Shown piece after piece: positions 1 to 4,620 of a stretch of 5,001 nucleotides of DNA; the stretch's first letter is position 1; every line of letters starts with the position of its first letter. Location: NCBI GenBank assembly GCA_029256005.1, contig JAQSYS010000171.1:1-5001 (forward strand), read 5' to 3'. The position numbers and the translations under genes were made by a program. Source of the DNA: Sedimentibacter sp. (GTDB lineage Bacteria > Bacillota > Clostridia > Tissierellales > Sedimentibacteraceae). Below the pieces are notes generated by a model. The model saw only the letters and a list, made by a program, of their open reading frames with translations. It made no database searches and was not told where the DNA came from.

Positions 1-110
1 AATTTTATCTATTTTATGATGAAGCTTTAAAATGCGTTTTAACGAAAGTTATTAAAATCTTGGTATAACAGACCATGTGCCTTCAATTTATATTTTAGAA
101 AATTAACAGC

Positions 111-139
111 TTGTCTTTTTTTTCAATTTTGTATATAAT
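111..139 (+). promoter_or_regulatory. Sigma-A type promoter of the tyrosine recombinase gene
   Basis: A -35 hexamer TTGTCT (111-116) is followed by exactly 17 bases and then a perfect -10 hexamer TATAAT (134-139). Transcription should start near 146, giving a leader of about 35 bases before the ATG at 180. The TTG at 111, which opens the longer reading frame, lies inside this -35 element, and this argues that it is not a start codon. No LexA-box-like sequence is visible here, so SOS control of the recombinase is not suggested. Confidence 0.72.
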
Positions 140-169
140 TAGTTATAAGATTTTGCGACATTTTAATGT

Positions 170-182
170 GGAGGATATTATG
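170..182 (+). promoter_or_regulatory. Ribosome binding site that decides the recombinase start
   Basis: GGAGG (170-174) lies five bases before the ATG at 180-182. No comparable Shine-Dalgarno precedes the in-frame TTG at 111. Together with the promoter at 111-139 this sets the start at 180. Confidence 0.8.
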
Positions 183-1151
183 TATTTAAATTATGGAGAT
201 TTATGCCCCGCTCCCATGTGTGATTTTTTAGAATACATGCTTTCAATCAGAGGCAGATCCGAAAAAACTGTCAGTGAATATTTTTTAGACTTAAGAACAT
301 TTTATAGGTTTTTGGTTATAAGGTACAACCTATCCTCCCATATTGAAGATTTTGATGCAATTGATATTAATATGGTTAATCTGGATATCCTGAAGAAAGT
401 CAAAATAATGGACCTTCATGCTTTCATTGGTTACATAGATAGAGAAAGAAACAATACAAACAGGACAAAGGCTCGTAAAATTGCATGCCTGCGCTCTTTT
501 TTTAAGTACCTATATTCAATTGTAAGGTTAATACCGGTAAATCCTGCTGTTGATTTGGAAACTCCCAAGAAAAATAGCCGCCTTCCTGTTGCTCTTACAT
601 TAGATGAGTCAAAAAACATGCTTACTTCCATAAATGGAACCAATGAAAAACGGGATTATGCTATTATAACATTATTTTTAAATTGTGGACTTCGTCTATC
701 AGAGCTCATAAGTATAAACATAGATAAAATAAAGGGAGATACACTAGCTGTTGTAGGTAAAGGAAACAAGGAACGTACGATTTATTTAAACGATGTATGC
801 ATAAAGGCTATTGAAGATTATCTCTCTGTTAGGCCTGAAGCACAACCAGGACATGAAAAAGCATTGTTTATAAGCAACCGAAAAACAAGGTTCACTCAAA
901 GAGGTGTACAGCACATGGTTGACAAGTATTTAAATGAAGCAGGCTTAGCCGGAAAGCACTACTCTCCTCACAAGCTTAGACACACTGCTGCAACCTTGAT
1001 GTATCAATATGGACATGTTGACATCCGAGCATTGCAGGAAATTTTAGGCCACGAAAGTGTTTCAACAACTCAGATATATACTCATATTGATAAAGAACAA
1101 CTTAGAGATGCTGTAAAATTGAACCCATTAAATATAGAAGAATCCAAATAA
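180..1151 (+). CDS. Xer-family tyrosine recombinase (site-specific integrase)
   Basis: A 323-residue tyrosine recombinase, which cuts and rejoins DNA through a covalent 3'-phosphotyrosine intermediate. The N-terminal SAM-like core-binding domain spans about residues 10-125, with the usual 'RGRSEKTVSEY' entry and 'RKIACLRSFFKYL' helix. The catalytic domain spans about 137-315 and keeps the full set: R172 (GLRLSEL), K194 (GKGNKER hairpin), H264 and R267 (HKLRH), H291 (LGHESV) and nucleophile Y300 (TTQIYTH). Xer proteins are usually about 295-305 residues; the excess lies in the N-terminal domain around residues 50-78. The ATG at 180 is chosen for its GGAGG site; a reading frame from TTG at 111 would add 23 hydrophobic residues but starts inside the -35 box. 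It has its own promoter and ends at a terminator. No phage or transposon genes lie next to it, so a housekeeping XerC/XerD-like role in chromosome dimer resolution is likelier than mobile integration. Sequence alone does not separate XerC from XerD. Confidence 0.93.
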   Translation: MYLNYGDLCPAPMCDFLEYMLSIRGRSEKTVSEYFLDLRTFYRFLVIRYNLSSHIEDFDAIDINMVNLDILKKVKIMDLHAFIGYIDRERNNTNRTKARKIACLRSFFKYLYSIVRLIPVNPAVDLETPKKNSRLPVALTLDESKNMLTSINGTNEKRDYAIITLFLNCGLRLSELISINIDKIKGDTLAVVGKGNKERTIYLNDVCIKAIEDYLSVRPEAQPGHEKALFISNRKTRFTQRGVQHMVDKYLNEAGLAGKHYSPHKLRHTAATLMYQYGHVDIRALQEILGHESVSTTQIYTHIDKEQLRDAVKLNPLNIEESK

Positions 1152-1152
1152 T

Positions 1153-1190
1153 AATAAAGCAGATTCCATAGCCATGGAATCTACTTTATT
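1153..1190. terminator. Terminator hairpin between convergent recombinase and mutS2-like genes
   Basis: Arms 1153-1169 and 1174-1190 pair over 17 positions around the four-base loop AGCC. The single exception is C1160 opposite A1183. In minus-strand RNA this becomes a G-U wobble, so the helix is uninterrupted there, and it is followed by a U-rich tail (UUAUUAUUUGG). The plus-strand tail (UUAAUGUCUUUC) is weaker. The hairpin starts two bases after the recombinase stop and touches the mutS2-like stop codon (1190-1192), so it probably serves both genes and is best matched to the minus-strand transcript. Confidence 0.82.
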
Positions 1191-3088
1191 TAATGTCTTT
1201 CTTTTCTCATTTTTTGCAATTTTTTGAGAGCTTTTTTTGACCCTCTTGCAATATCTTTTTCCAGCTTTCTTTCAGAAAAGCTTGTAAATAATGAATTCAA
1301 ATCATAGTCTTGAGGATACAGTTCCTCTGCTTTAAATTCCAATTTCATTTGTTTTGTATTCACTTCAATAAATTTATTGTCATATAATACTGTTACGTTA
1401 TTAAACTCGTTCTTGGGTTTATAAATTAAGCCGCTTTTCTTGAACTCTGTTAAATAAACTTTGTCGCCAATTTTATAATCATAATTTTCAAGTGGAATAT
1501 CTTCTGCAATTTCTTGTTGAGATCTTACTTTATTTTTACTAACAAAGCTATAATTGTAATCTTTGTATTTAATATAAAACTCAGCCCTTTGTACTACATT
1601 TTCATCTATCCCCATTTTTTTAGAAATCCAAAGTGCATTGCTCTTACCTGATTCGCCGATTGAAAGTCTATACAATGGTTCTAAAGTATCACTGTTAAAA
1701 AGCATTGCTGCATTTTGAAAATCATTGTGGTTTAATGAAAAGTTCTTTATTTCACCGTAATGTGTTGTTGCAACAGTTATAGCGCCTCTGTGATAAACTT
1801 CTTCAAGTATTGAAATAGCTAGTGCAGCACCTTCGTTAGGTTCGGTTCCGCTTCCAATTTCATCAAAAAGTAAAAGAGTTGATTTATCTGTATTTTTTAT
1901 AATTTCAGCTATATTTTTTATGTGAGAAGAAAATGTGCTCAAAGCATTTTCTATACTTTGATCGTCACCTATATCTGCAAAAATATTACTGAATACTGAA
2001 AAAGCGCTTCCTTTGTCACATGGTATATGAAAACCTGATTGTACAGCCAATGTTAATAAACCAACAGCTTTTAACACAACAGTCTTGCCTCCGGCATTAG
2101 GCCCTGTTATAATTAGCGTTCTGTAATTTTCTCCAACTGAAAAGTTTAATGGCACCACCTTCCCTTTTAAAAGTGGATGTCGACCATTTATTATATTTAT
2201 ATAACCATAATCATTAATATCAGGTGAAATGCCTCCTATTGATATGCTGTATTTTGCTTTGGCTAAAATCATATCATATAAACCAATAACTTCTACATCT
2301 GCTTTCAATTCATTTATATACTCTCGAACTAAGCCTGTTAAATAACATAATATTTGATACTCTTCGTTTGATTCTTCAACTTTTAGCTCCATAAGTTCTG
2401 ATGTTAATTTACTCACTATGGATGGTTCTATAAAAACAGTTGAGCCTGTGGCTGAAGAATCTACTAATGCACCATCAACTTGATTTTTGTAGGATGATTT
2501 AATTGGTATTGTATATCTTCCATTTCGTTTTGTTATAAAAAAGTCTTGGATTACAGTCTTGTTGCTTGATGCTTTTAAAAATCCTTCTAATTTTTCTTCT
2601 ATTTTAATTTCCGTGTTTTCAATGAGCCTTCTAATTCTTTTTAACTCTTTCGTTGCATTTGAGTCAATAATATTATTATGAATTGAAGCATTGATTTCTT
2701 CTTCAACATTTTCAAGTTCTGTAATTGAATAGCTGTATTTCATTAATGTTGGAGCTTGGTACTCCTTATCCTTCATGTATAATTTTATTTTTCTGCATCC
2801 TCTTAAAAAATCAGAAACATTTCTTAGTTGCTCGGGATTTAGTATAGCATCTTTTTCTACACTTACAATGATGTTATCAATATTCACAATACCTTGTAAT
2901 GGCACATTGCTGCTATCAAGCAATATTTTTCCTTCAGATGTTTCAACCAGCCTATTTTTGACAGTCTGGATATTTGAAGAGGGCAATAGCTTATCAATCA
3001 TATTTTTCCCAAGATTACTTACACAAAAATCTTTTACTATATTTTTTAATTCTTCAAATTGTAATTTTGTTAAAGTTGTATTATTCAT
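1190..3088 (-). CDS. MutS2-family ATPase without coiled coil and Smr domain
   Basis: A 632-residue MutS-superfamily ATPase. Residues 1-110 match the start of MutS2 (TLTKLQFEEL, LGKNM, NPEQLRNVSDFLRG). Residues 188-236 carry the MutS2-type clamp motif (RNGRYTIPIKSSY, SSATGSTVFIEPS). The ABC-type ATPase has Walker A GPNAGGKT (329-336), signature loop DIGDDQSIENALSTFSSH (372-389), Walker B LLLFDEIGSGT (405-415) and the H-loop ATTHYGEIK (440-448). Only about 35 residues separate the ATPase from a small KOW-like beta segment (about 538-590, GDKVYLTEFKKSGLIY). A basic tail rich in Lys and Arg ends the protein. Standard MutS2 is about 780-790 residues, with a long coiled coil and a C-terminal Smr nuclease; both are absent, and no frameshift is seen, so this looks like a natural short subfamily. 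Bacillus MutS2 splits collided ribosomes and others suppress recombination; which of these this protein does is unknown. The ATG has Shine-Dalgarno AAGGA (minus strand, 3099-3095) six bases upstream. Confidence 0.88.
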   Translation of the reverse strand: MNNTTLTKLQFEELKNIVKDFCVSNLGKNMIDKLLPSSNIQTVKNRLVETSEGKILLDSSNVPLQGIVNIDNIIVSVEKDAILNPEQLRNVSDFLRGCRKIKLYMKDKEYQAPTLMKYSYSITELENVEEEINASIHNNIIDSNATKELKRIRRLIENTEIKIEEKLEGFLKASSNKTVIQDFFITKRNGRYTIPIKSSYKNQVDGALVDSSATGSTVFIEPSIVSKLTSELMELKVEESNEEYQILCYLTGLVREYINELKADVEVIGLYDMILAKAKYSISIGGISPDINDYGYINIINGRHPLLKGKVVPLNFSVGENYRTLIITGPNAGGKTVVLKAVGLLTLAVQSGFHIPCDKGSAFSVFSNIFADIGDDQSIENALSTFSSHIKNIAEIIKNTDKSTLLLFDEIGSGTEPNEGAALAISILEEVYHRGAITVATTHYGEIKNFSLNHNDFQNAAMLFNSDTLEPLYRLSIGESGKSNALWISKKMGIDENVVQRAEFYIKYKDYNYSFVSKNKVRSQQEIAEDIPLENYDYKIGDKVYLTEFKKSGLIYKPKNEFNNVTVLYDNKFIEVNTKQMKLEFKAEELYPQDYDLNSLFTSFSERKLEKDIARGSKKALKKLQKMRKERH

Positions 3089-3100
3089 TTTCTTTCCTTT

Positions 3101-3120
3101 CTTATTTAAATTTAAATAAG
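3101..3120. repeat. Perfect 20-bp palindrome next to the mutS2-like ribosome binding site
   Basis: CTTATTTAAATTTAAATAAG equals its own reverse complement. On the minus strand it ends one base before the AAAGGAAAG Shine-Dalgarno region. It could form an AU-rich hairpin in the mRNA that affects ribosome access, or it could be an operator for a dimeric DNA-binding protein. In RNA the loop would consume the centre, leaving about 8 weak base pairs. No known regulator motif is recognised. Confidence 0.55.
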
Positions 3121-3260
3121 CTATGGAAGTACATAGGTAGATTTATTTAAATGCACAAAAATAGCTGCGGATAATCTCCACAGCTATATATTTTCTATTT
3201 TTCAATAAGGAAATATAACATTATCAATATAATGTAATAGTGTGATTGTATCTTCCATAG
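3121..3260 (-). repeat. Long-range inverted repeat flanking the leader terminator
   Basis: Plus-strand CTATGGAAGTACA (3121-3133) is the reverse complement of TGTATCTTCCATAG (3247-3260) apart from one extra base in the latter (T3251). In minus-strand RNA this gives a 13-base-pair helix with one bulged A. It encloses the terminator hairpin (3161-3187) and ends beside the palindrome upstream of the mutS2-like ribosome site. The 3247-3253 part can instead pair with 3346-3352 inside the leader ORF, so the two pairings exclude each other. Confidence 0.6.
3157..3187 (-). terminator. Intrinsic terminator in the mutS2-like leader
   Basis: Read on the minus strand, arms ATAGCTGTGGA (3187-3177) and TCCGCAGCTAT (3171-3161) pair over 11 positions around a five-base loop. 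One of the pairs is a U-G wobble that would be a C-A mismatch on the other strand. A run of five U (3161-3157) follows. It lies 69 bases upstream of the mutS2-like start and downstream of a strong promoter facing the same way. It would therefore stop leader transcripts, and also read-through from the yneA-like gene, before they reach the mutS2-like gene. Confidence 0.78.
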
Positions 3261-3267
3261 ACAATGA

Positions 3268-3323
3268 TAATAAGCAAACTAAACAAGCGTGACAATTTTG
3301 TTATCATCGCTTACTGCTTATTA
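3268..3323 (-). other. Two-tier hairpin inside the leader RNA
   Basis: The outer stem pairs TAATAAGCA (3268-3276) with TGCTTATTA (3315-3323), nine perfect pairs. After an asymmetric internal loop, an inner stem pairs AAGCG/CGCTT (3285-3289 with 3308-3312). Past a bulged base it continues with TGA/TCA, one position that is C-A on the plus strand but G-U on the minus strand, and AA/TT, around loop 3296-3300. The wobble polarity says the structured RNA is made from the minus strand, in agreement with the promoter. Confidence 0.6.
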
Positions 3324-3336
3324 ATATTAATTTAAT

Positions 3337-3363
3337 CTATTGGTCAGATACACTCTCTAACAT
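3337..3363 (-). CDS. Short leader ORF, 8 codons (MLESVSDQ)
   Basis: ATG at 3363-3361 follows a good Shine-Dalgarno, TAGGAG, with a seven-base spacer, and the frame ends at TAG (3339-3337). It starts about 33 bases into the transcript predicted from the promoter at 3403-3431. Codons 4 to 6 contain the TGTATCT segment that can pair with the downstream AGATACA segment, so ribosomes on this ORF would change the fold of the RNA that follows. The peptide shows no run of one amino acid as in classic biosynthetic attenuators. It resembles the very short leader ORFs placed before terminators in genes that respond to ribosome stalling. Coding use is inferred only from the ribosome site and position. 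Confidence 0.45.
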   Translation of the reverse strand: MLESVSDQ

Positions 3364-3402
3364 AAATTTCTCCTATCAATTATCTAAAATCTACCTTTAT
3401 TT

Positions 3403-3431
3403 ATTATATTCATTGTAAGAATAAATGTCAA
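3403..3431 (-). promoter_or_regulatory. Perfect-consensus sigma-A promoter for the leader RNA / mutS2-like gene
   Basis: On the minus strand, TTGACA (3431-3426) and TATAAT (3408-3403) both match consensus fully and are 17 bases apart. Transcription should start near 3396, about 300 bases upstream of the mutS2-like ATG. It begins only 16 bases after the yneA-like stop codon. So strong a promoter before an apparently low-abundance repair-type ATPase makes sense if most transcripts end at the terminator at 3157-3187. No LexA box overlaps it. Confidence 0.85.
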
Positions 3432-3447
3432 CAAAAAGCTTACATGT

Positions 3448-3762
3448 TTACTCAGCATTCATGGGAACTCTAATTACATCACCGGGATAGATTGAAGCAT
3501 TGTATATGTTGTTTTCATAAGATATTTCATAAACCAGCTTTCTTATGTCAGTATTTCTTTTTTCTGCATAGTTTGATGCAATTGTCCACAGCGTGTCCCC
3601 TTCTTCTACAGTTATATAATTATACTTAGGTATATCTTTAGAATACGCGTTTAAAGTTGTCATAGATGCAAATACTAAGATGCTTACAAATAATATTGAT
3701 ATGAACATAAATCTTTTGAATTTTTTTAAATCCGTTACTTTGTATCTATTTAATATTATCAT
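3448..3762 (-). CDS. yneA: YneA-like cell division suppressor with LysM domain
   Basis: A 104-residue membrane-anchored protein. A basic N-terminus (residues 1-17) precedes one hydrophobic segment (about 18-38), so the rest should lie outside the cytoplasmic membrane. A single LysM peptidoglycan-binding domain covers about 48-99, with the typical EEGDTLWTIA opening and YPGDVIRVP closing. Size, layout and position divergent from lexA all match YneA of Bacillus subtilis, the SOS-induced protein that halts septum formation after DNA damage. The sequence itself proves only a LysM membrane protein; the division role is inferred from synteny and shared LexA boxes. The ATG at 3762 is preceded by AGGTGG (3771-3766). 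A consensus promoter with a LexA box in its spacer lies upstream (3792-3820). No convincing terminator follows the stop, so transcripts may run into the leader of the mutS2-like gene. Confidence 0.82.
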   Translation of the reverse strand: MIILNRYKVTDLKKFKRFMFISILFVSILVFASMTTLNAYSKDIPKYNYITVEEGDTLWTIASNYAEKRNTDIRKLVYEISYENNIYNASIYPGDVIRVPMNAE

Positions 3763-3772
3763 AATCCACCTC

Positions 3773-3784
3773 GAACATATTTTC
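3773..3784. promoter_or_regulatory. LexA-box-like site at the yneA transcription start (one mismatch)
   Basis: Minus-strand GAAAATATGTTC matches GAAC-N4-GTTC at seven of eight fixed positions. It sits immediately downstream of the predicted yneA start of transcription (near 3785) and just upstream of its ribosome site. Its centre is 28 bases from the centre of the perfect box at 3801-3812. It could be a weaker third operator, but a chance match in AT-rich DNA is possible. Confidence 0.45.
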
Positions 3785-3791
3785 TATTCAT

Positions 3792-3820
3792 ATTTTATCA
3801 GAACAAAAGTTCGATGTCAA
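3792..3820 (-). promoter_or_regulatory. SOS-controlled promoter of yneA
   Basis: On the minus strand a perfect TTGACA (3820-3815) is followed after 17 bases by TAAAAT (3797-3792). TGA stands directly before the -10 hexamer, making it an extended -10. The spacer contains the perfect LexA box at 3801-3812, so bound LexA would physically block RNA polymerase. Predicted start is near 3785. Confidence 0.82.
3801..3812. promoter_or_regulatory. LexA box 1 (perfect), in the yneA promoter spacer
   Basis: GAACAAAAGTTC matches the Bacillus/Clostridium LexA operator GAAC-N4-GTTC at every fixed position. It lies between the -35 and -10 elements of the yneA promoter. It is also 40 bases, centre to centre, from the box at 3841-3852, close to a whole number of helical turns, so the two sites may face the same side of the DNA. 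Confidence 0.85.
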
Positions 3821-3840
3821 TATGTTTTTTAAAATTTCTC

Positions 3841-3852
3841 AAACAAATGTTT
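3841..3852. promoter_or_regulatory. lexA: LexA box 2 (variant), overlapping the lexA -35 element
   Basis: AAACAAATGTTT lies within a symmetric 14-base palindrome CAAACAAATGTTTG (3840-3853). It keeps the AAC-N4-GTT core of the LexA operator but has A for G and T for C at the outer positions. It overlaps the -35 element of lexA (3851-3856), the expected place for autorepression. The two outer changes suggest weaker binding than the yneA box, which would suit a self-regulated repressor. Confidence 0.72.
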
Positions 3853-3879
3853 GCTTTATTATATGTTGTATGTTAAAAT
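3851..3879 (+). promoter_or_regulatory. lexA: Promoter of lexA
   Basis: TTGCTT (3851-3856) and TAAAAT (3874-3879) are 17 bases apart, and TGT directly before the -10 makes it an extended -10. Predicted start is near 3886, leaving a leader of about 20 bases that holds the GAGGTGA ribosome site (3894-3900). The -35 overlaps LexA box 2. Confidence 0.78.
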
Positions 3880-3904
3880 ATAGAAAAACAAAAGAGGTGA
3901 ACCT

Positions 3905-4528
3905 ATGAATTTCGAAGGCTTAAGCGATAAGCAAATAAAAATAATACAGTACATAAAGGATGAATTAACATTAAGGGGCTATCCTCCATCCATCCGTGAA
4001 ATCTGCAAAGCTGTAGGTTTAAGCTCAACTTCTTCAGTACATGCTCATTTAAGTACATTAGAAGATAAAGGATATATTAAAAAAGGCAGCAATAAAAGAA
4101 GAGCTCTAGAATTAATTGATGCTGATGACATATGTTGCAACATGCCTAAAAAGGAAATAGTAAATGTTCCTATTATTGGAACTGTAACAGCTGGACAACC
4201 TATATTAGCCATTGAAAATGTGGACGACACCCTCCCTATTTCTATAGATTTTGTTGGAAATAAGGAATCTTATGTATTAAAGGTCAAGGGTGAAAGCATG
4301 GTTGAAGCTGGAATATTAAATGGAGATTATGTAATTGTAAATTCTCAACATACTGCTAAAAATGGTGATATTGTTGTAGCACTTATTGATGATGAAGCAA
4401 CTGTTAAAACTTTTTATAAAGAAAAGGACCATATAAGACTTCAGCCACAAAATAGTCTCATGGATCCCATTTTAATAAAAGAGCCATATATTTTGGGTGT
4501 TGTAAAGGCAGTTGTAAGAAAATATTAA
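3905..4528 (+). CDS. lexA: LexA, SOS response repressor and self-cleaving protease
   Basis: LexA, 207 residues, the usual length for Firmicutes. The N-terminal winged helix-turn-helix (about 1-70) shows RGYPPSIREI, the recognition region SSTSSVHAHLSTLEDKGYI and the wing ending RRALEL. The C-terminal S24 peptidase-like domain (about 88-205) holds the cleavage site A96-G97 in GTVTAGQP, nucleophile S131 in KGESMVEAGI, and general base K168 in ATVKTF. All residues for RecA-stimulated self-cleavage are therefore present. In the cytoplasm the dimer represses SOS genes; cleavage on RecA filaments derepresses them. The linker carries an unusual Cys-Cys pair (77-78) of unknown meaning. ATG at 3905 follows GAGGTGA by four bases. 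Box 2 overlaps its promoter, so autorepression is expected, and the divergent yneA gene carries its own box. A terminator follows at 4544. Confidence 0.97.
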   Translation: MNFEGLSDKQIKIIQYIKDELTLRGYPPSIREICKAVGLSSTSSVHAHLSTLEDKGYIKKGSNKRRALELIDADDICCNMPKKEIVNVPIIGTVTAGQPILAIENVDDTLPISIDFVGNKESYVLKVKGESMVEAGILNGDYVIVNSQHTAKNGDIVVALIDDEATVKTFYKEKDHIRLQPQNSLMDPILIKEPYILGVVKAVVRKY

Positions 4529-4543
4529 AATTCAATACATATT

Positions 4544-4583
4544 AAAAAAGTAATTACTCATTGATAGAATAATTACTTTTTTT
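4544..4583. terminator. Bidirectional intrinsic terminator between lexA and the convergent gene
   Basis: AAAAAAGTAATTA (4544-4556) pairs perfectly over 13 positions with TAATTACTTTTTT (4570-4582), around a 13-base loop. Because the arms begin with A and end with T runs, both strands give a hairpin with a U-tract. It starts 16 bases after the lexA stop and lies 38 bases past the stop of the minus-strand gene at 4621, so it probably ends both transcripts. Confidence 0.88.
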
Positions 4584-4620
4584 ATTTATTGAACAACAGA
4601 ACGACACAAATCATTCCCTA

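Larger units (their letters stand above)
3157..3396 (-). ncRNA. Structured leader RNA (putative attenuator) of the mutS2-like gene
   Basis: This is the main content of the 359-base stretch without a long gene. A transcript from the consensus promoter at 3403-3431 would begin near 3396 and, if terminated at 3157, be about 240 bases long. In order it contains an 8-codon ORF (3363-3337), a two-tier hairpin (3323-3268), a segment that can pair either back into the ORF or forward past the terminator (3260-3247), a segment complementary with one bulge to the terminator's 5' arm (3245-3237 against 3187-3179), and the terminator. I do not recognise a known riboswitch: there is no T-box sequence, and no purine, SAM, preQ1 or c-di-GMP core that I could see. 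It may be an attenuator for the gene downstream or a free small RNA; the layout favours the first. Confidence 0.55.

Noticed and set aside
1..110. Tail of an upstream gene (for example the plus frame ending at TAA 66-68) or another promoter at TATAAC 64-69
   Set aside because: Short open frames exist on both strands in this AT-rich edge and none carries a recognisable motif. The TATAAC has no good -35 at proper spacing.
111..179. N-terminal extension of the recombinase from TTG at 111
   Set aside because: The TTG is part of a -35 element paired with TATAAT at 134-139, it lacks a Shine-Dalgarno, and the ATG at 180 has GGAGG at good spacing.
431..643. Minus-strand frame of 70 codons inside the recombinase gene
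   Set aside because: It overlaps the core of a clearly coding gene on the other strand and has no recognisable domain or ribosome site. It is a shadow frame.
180..1151. Mobile element carrying the recombinase
   Set aside because: No terminal repeats, transposase, excisionase or cargo genes are seen, and the neighbours are typical chromosomal genes.
2775..3119. Plus-strand frame of 114 codons opposite the start of the mutS2-like gene
   Set aside because: The translation is Phe/Ser/Leu-rich, as expected from reading Lys/Glu/Asn codons backwards, and it is antisense to conserved MutS2 sequence.
3157..3396. Known riboswitch or T-box upstream of the mutS2-like gene
   Set aside because: I found no T-box AGGGUGGNACCGCG-like element and no core motif of the common riboswitch classes by eye. 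A covariance-model search against Rfam would be decisive.
4045..4230. Minus-strand frame of 61 codons inside lexA
   Set aside because: It is antisense to conserved LexA sequence with no independent support.
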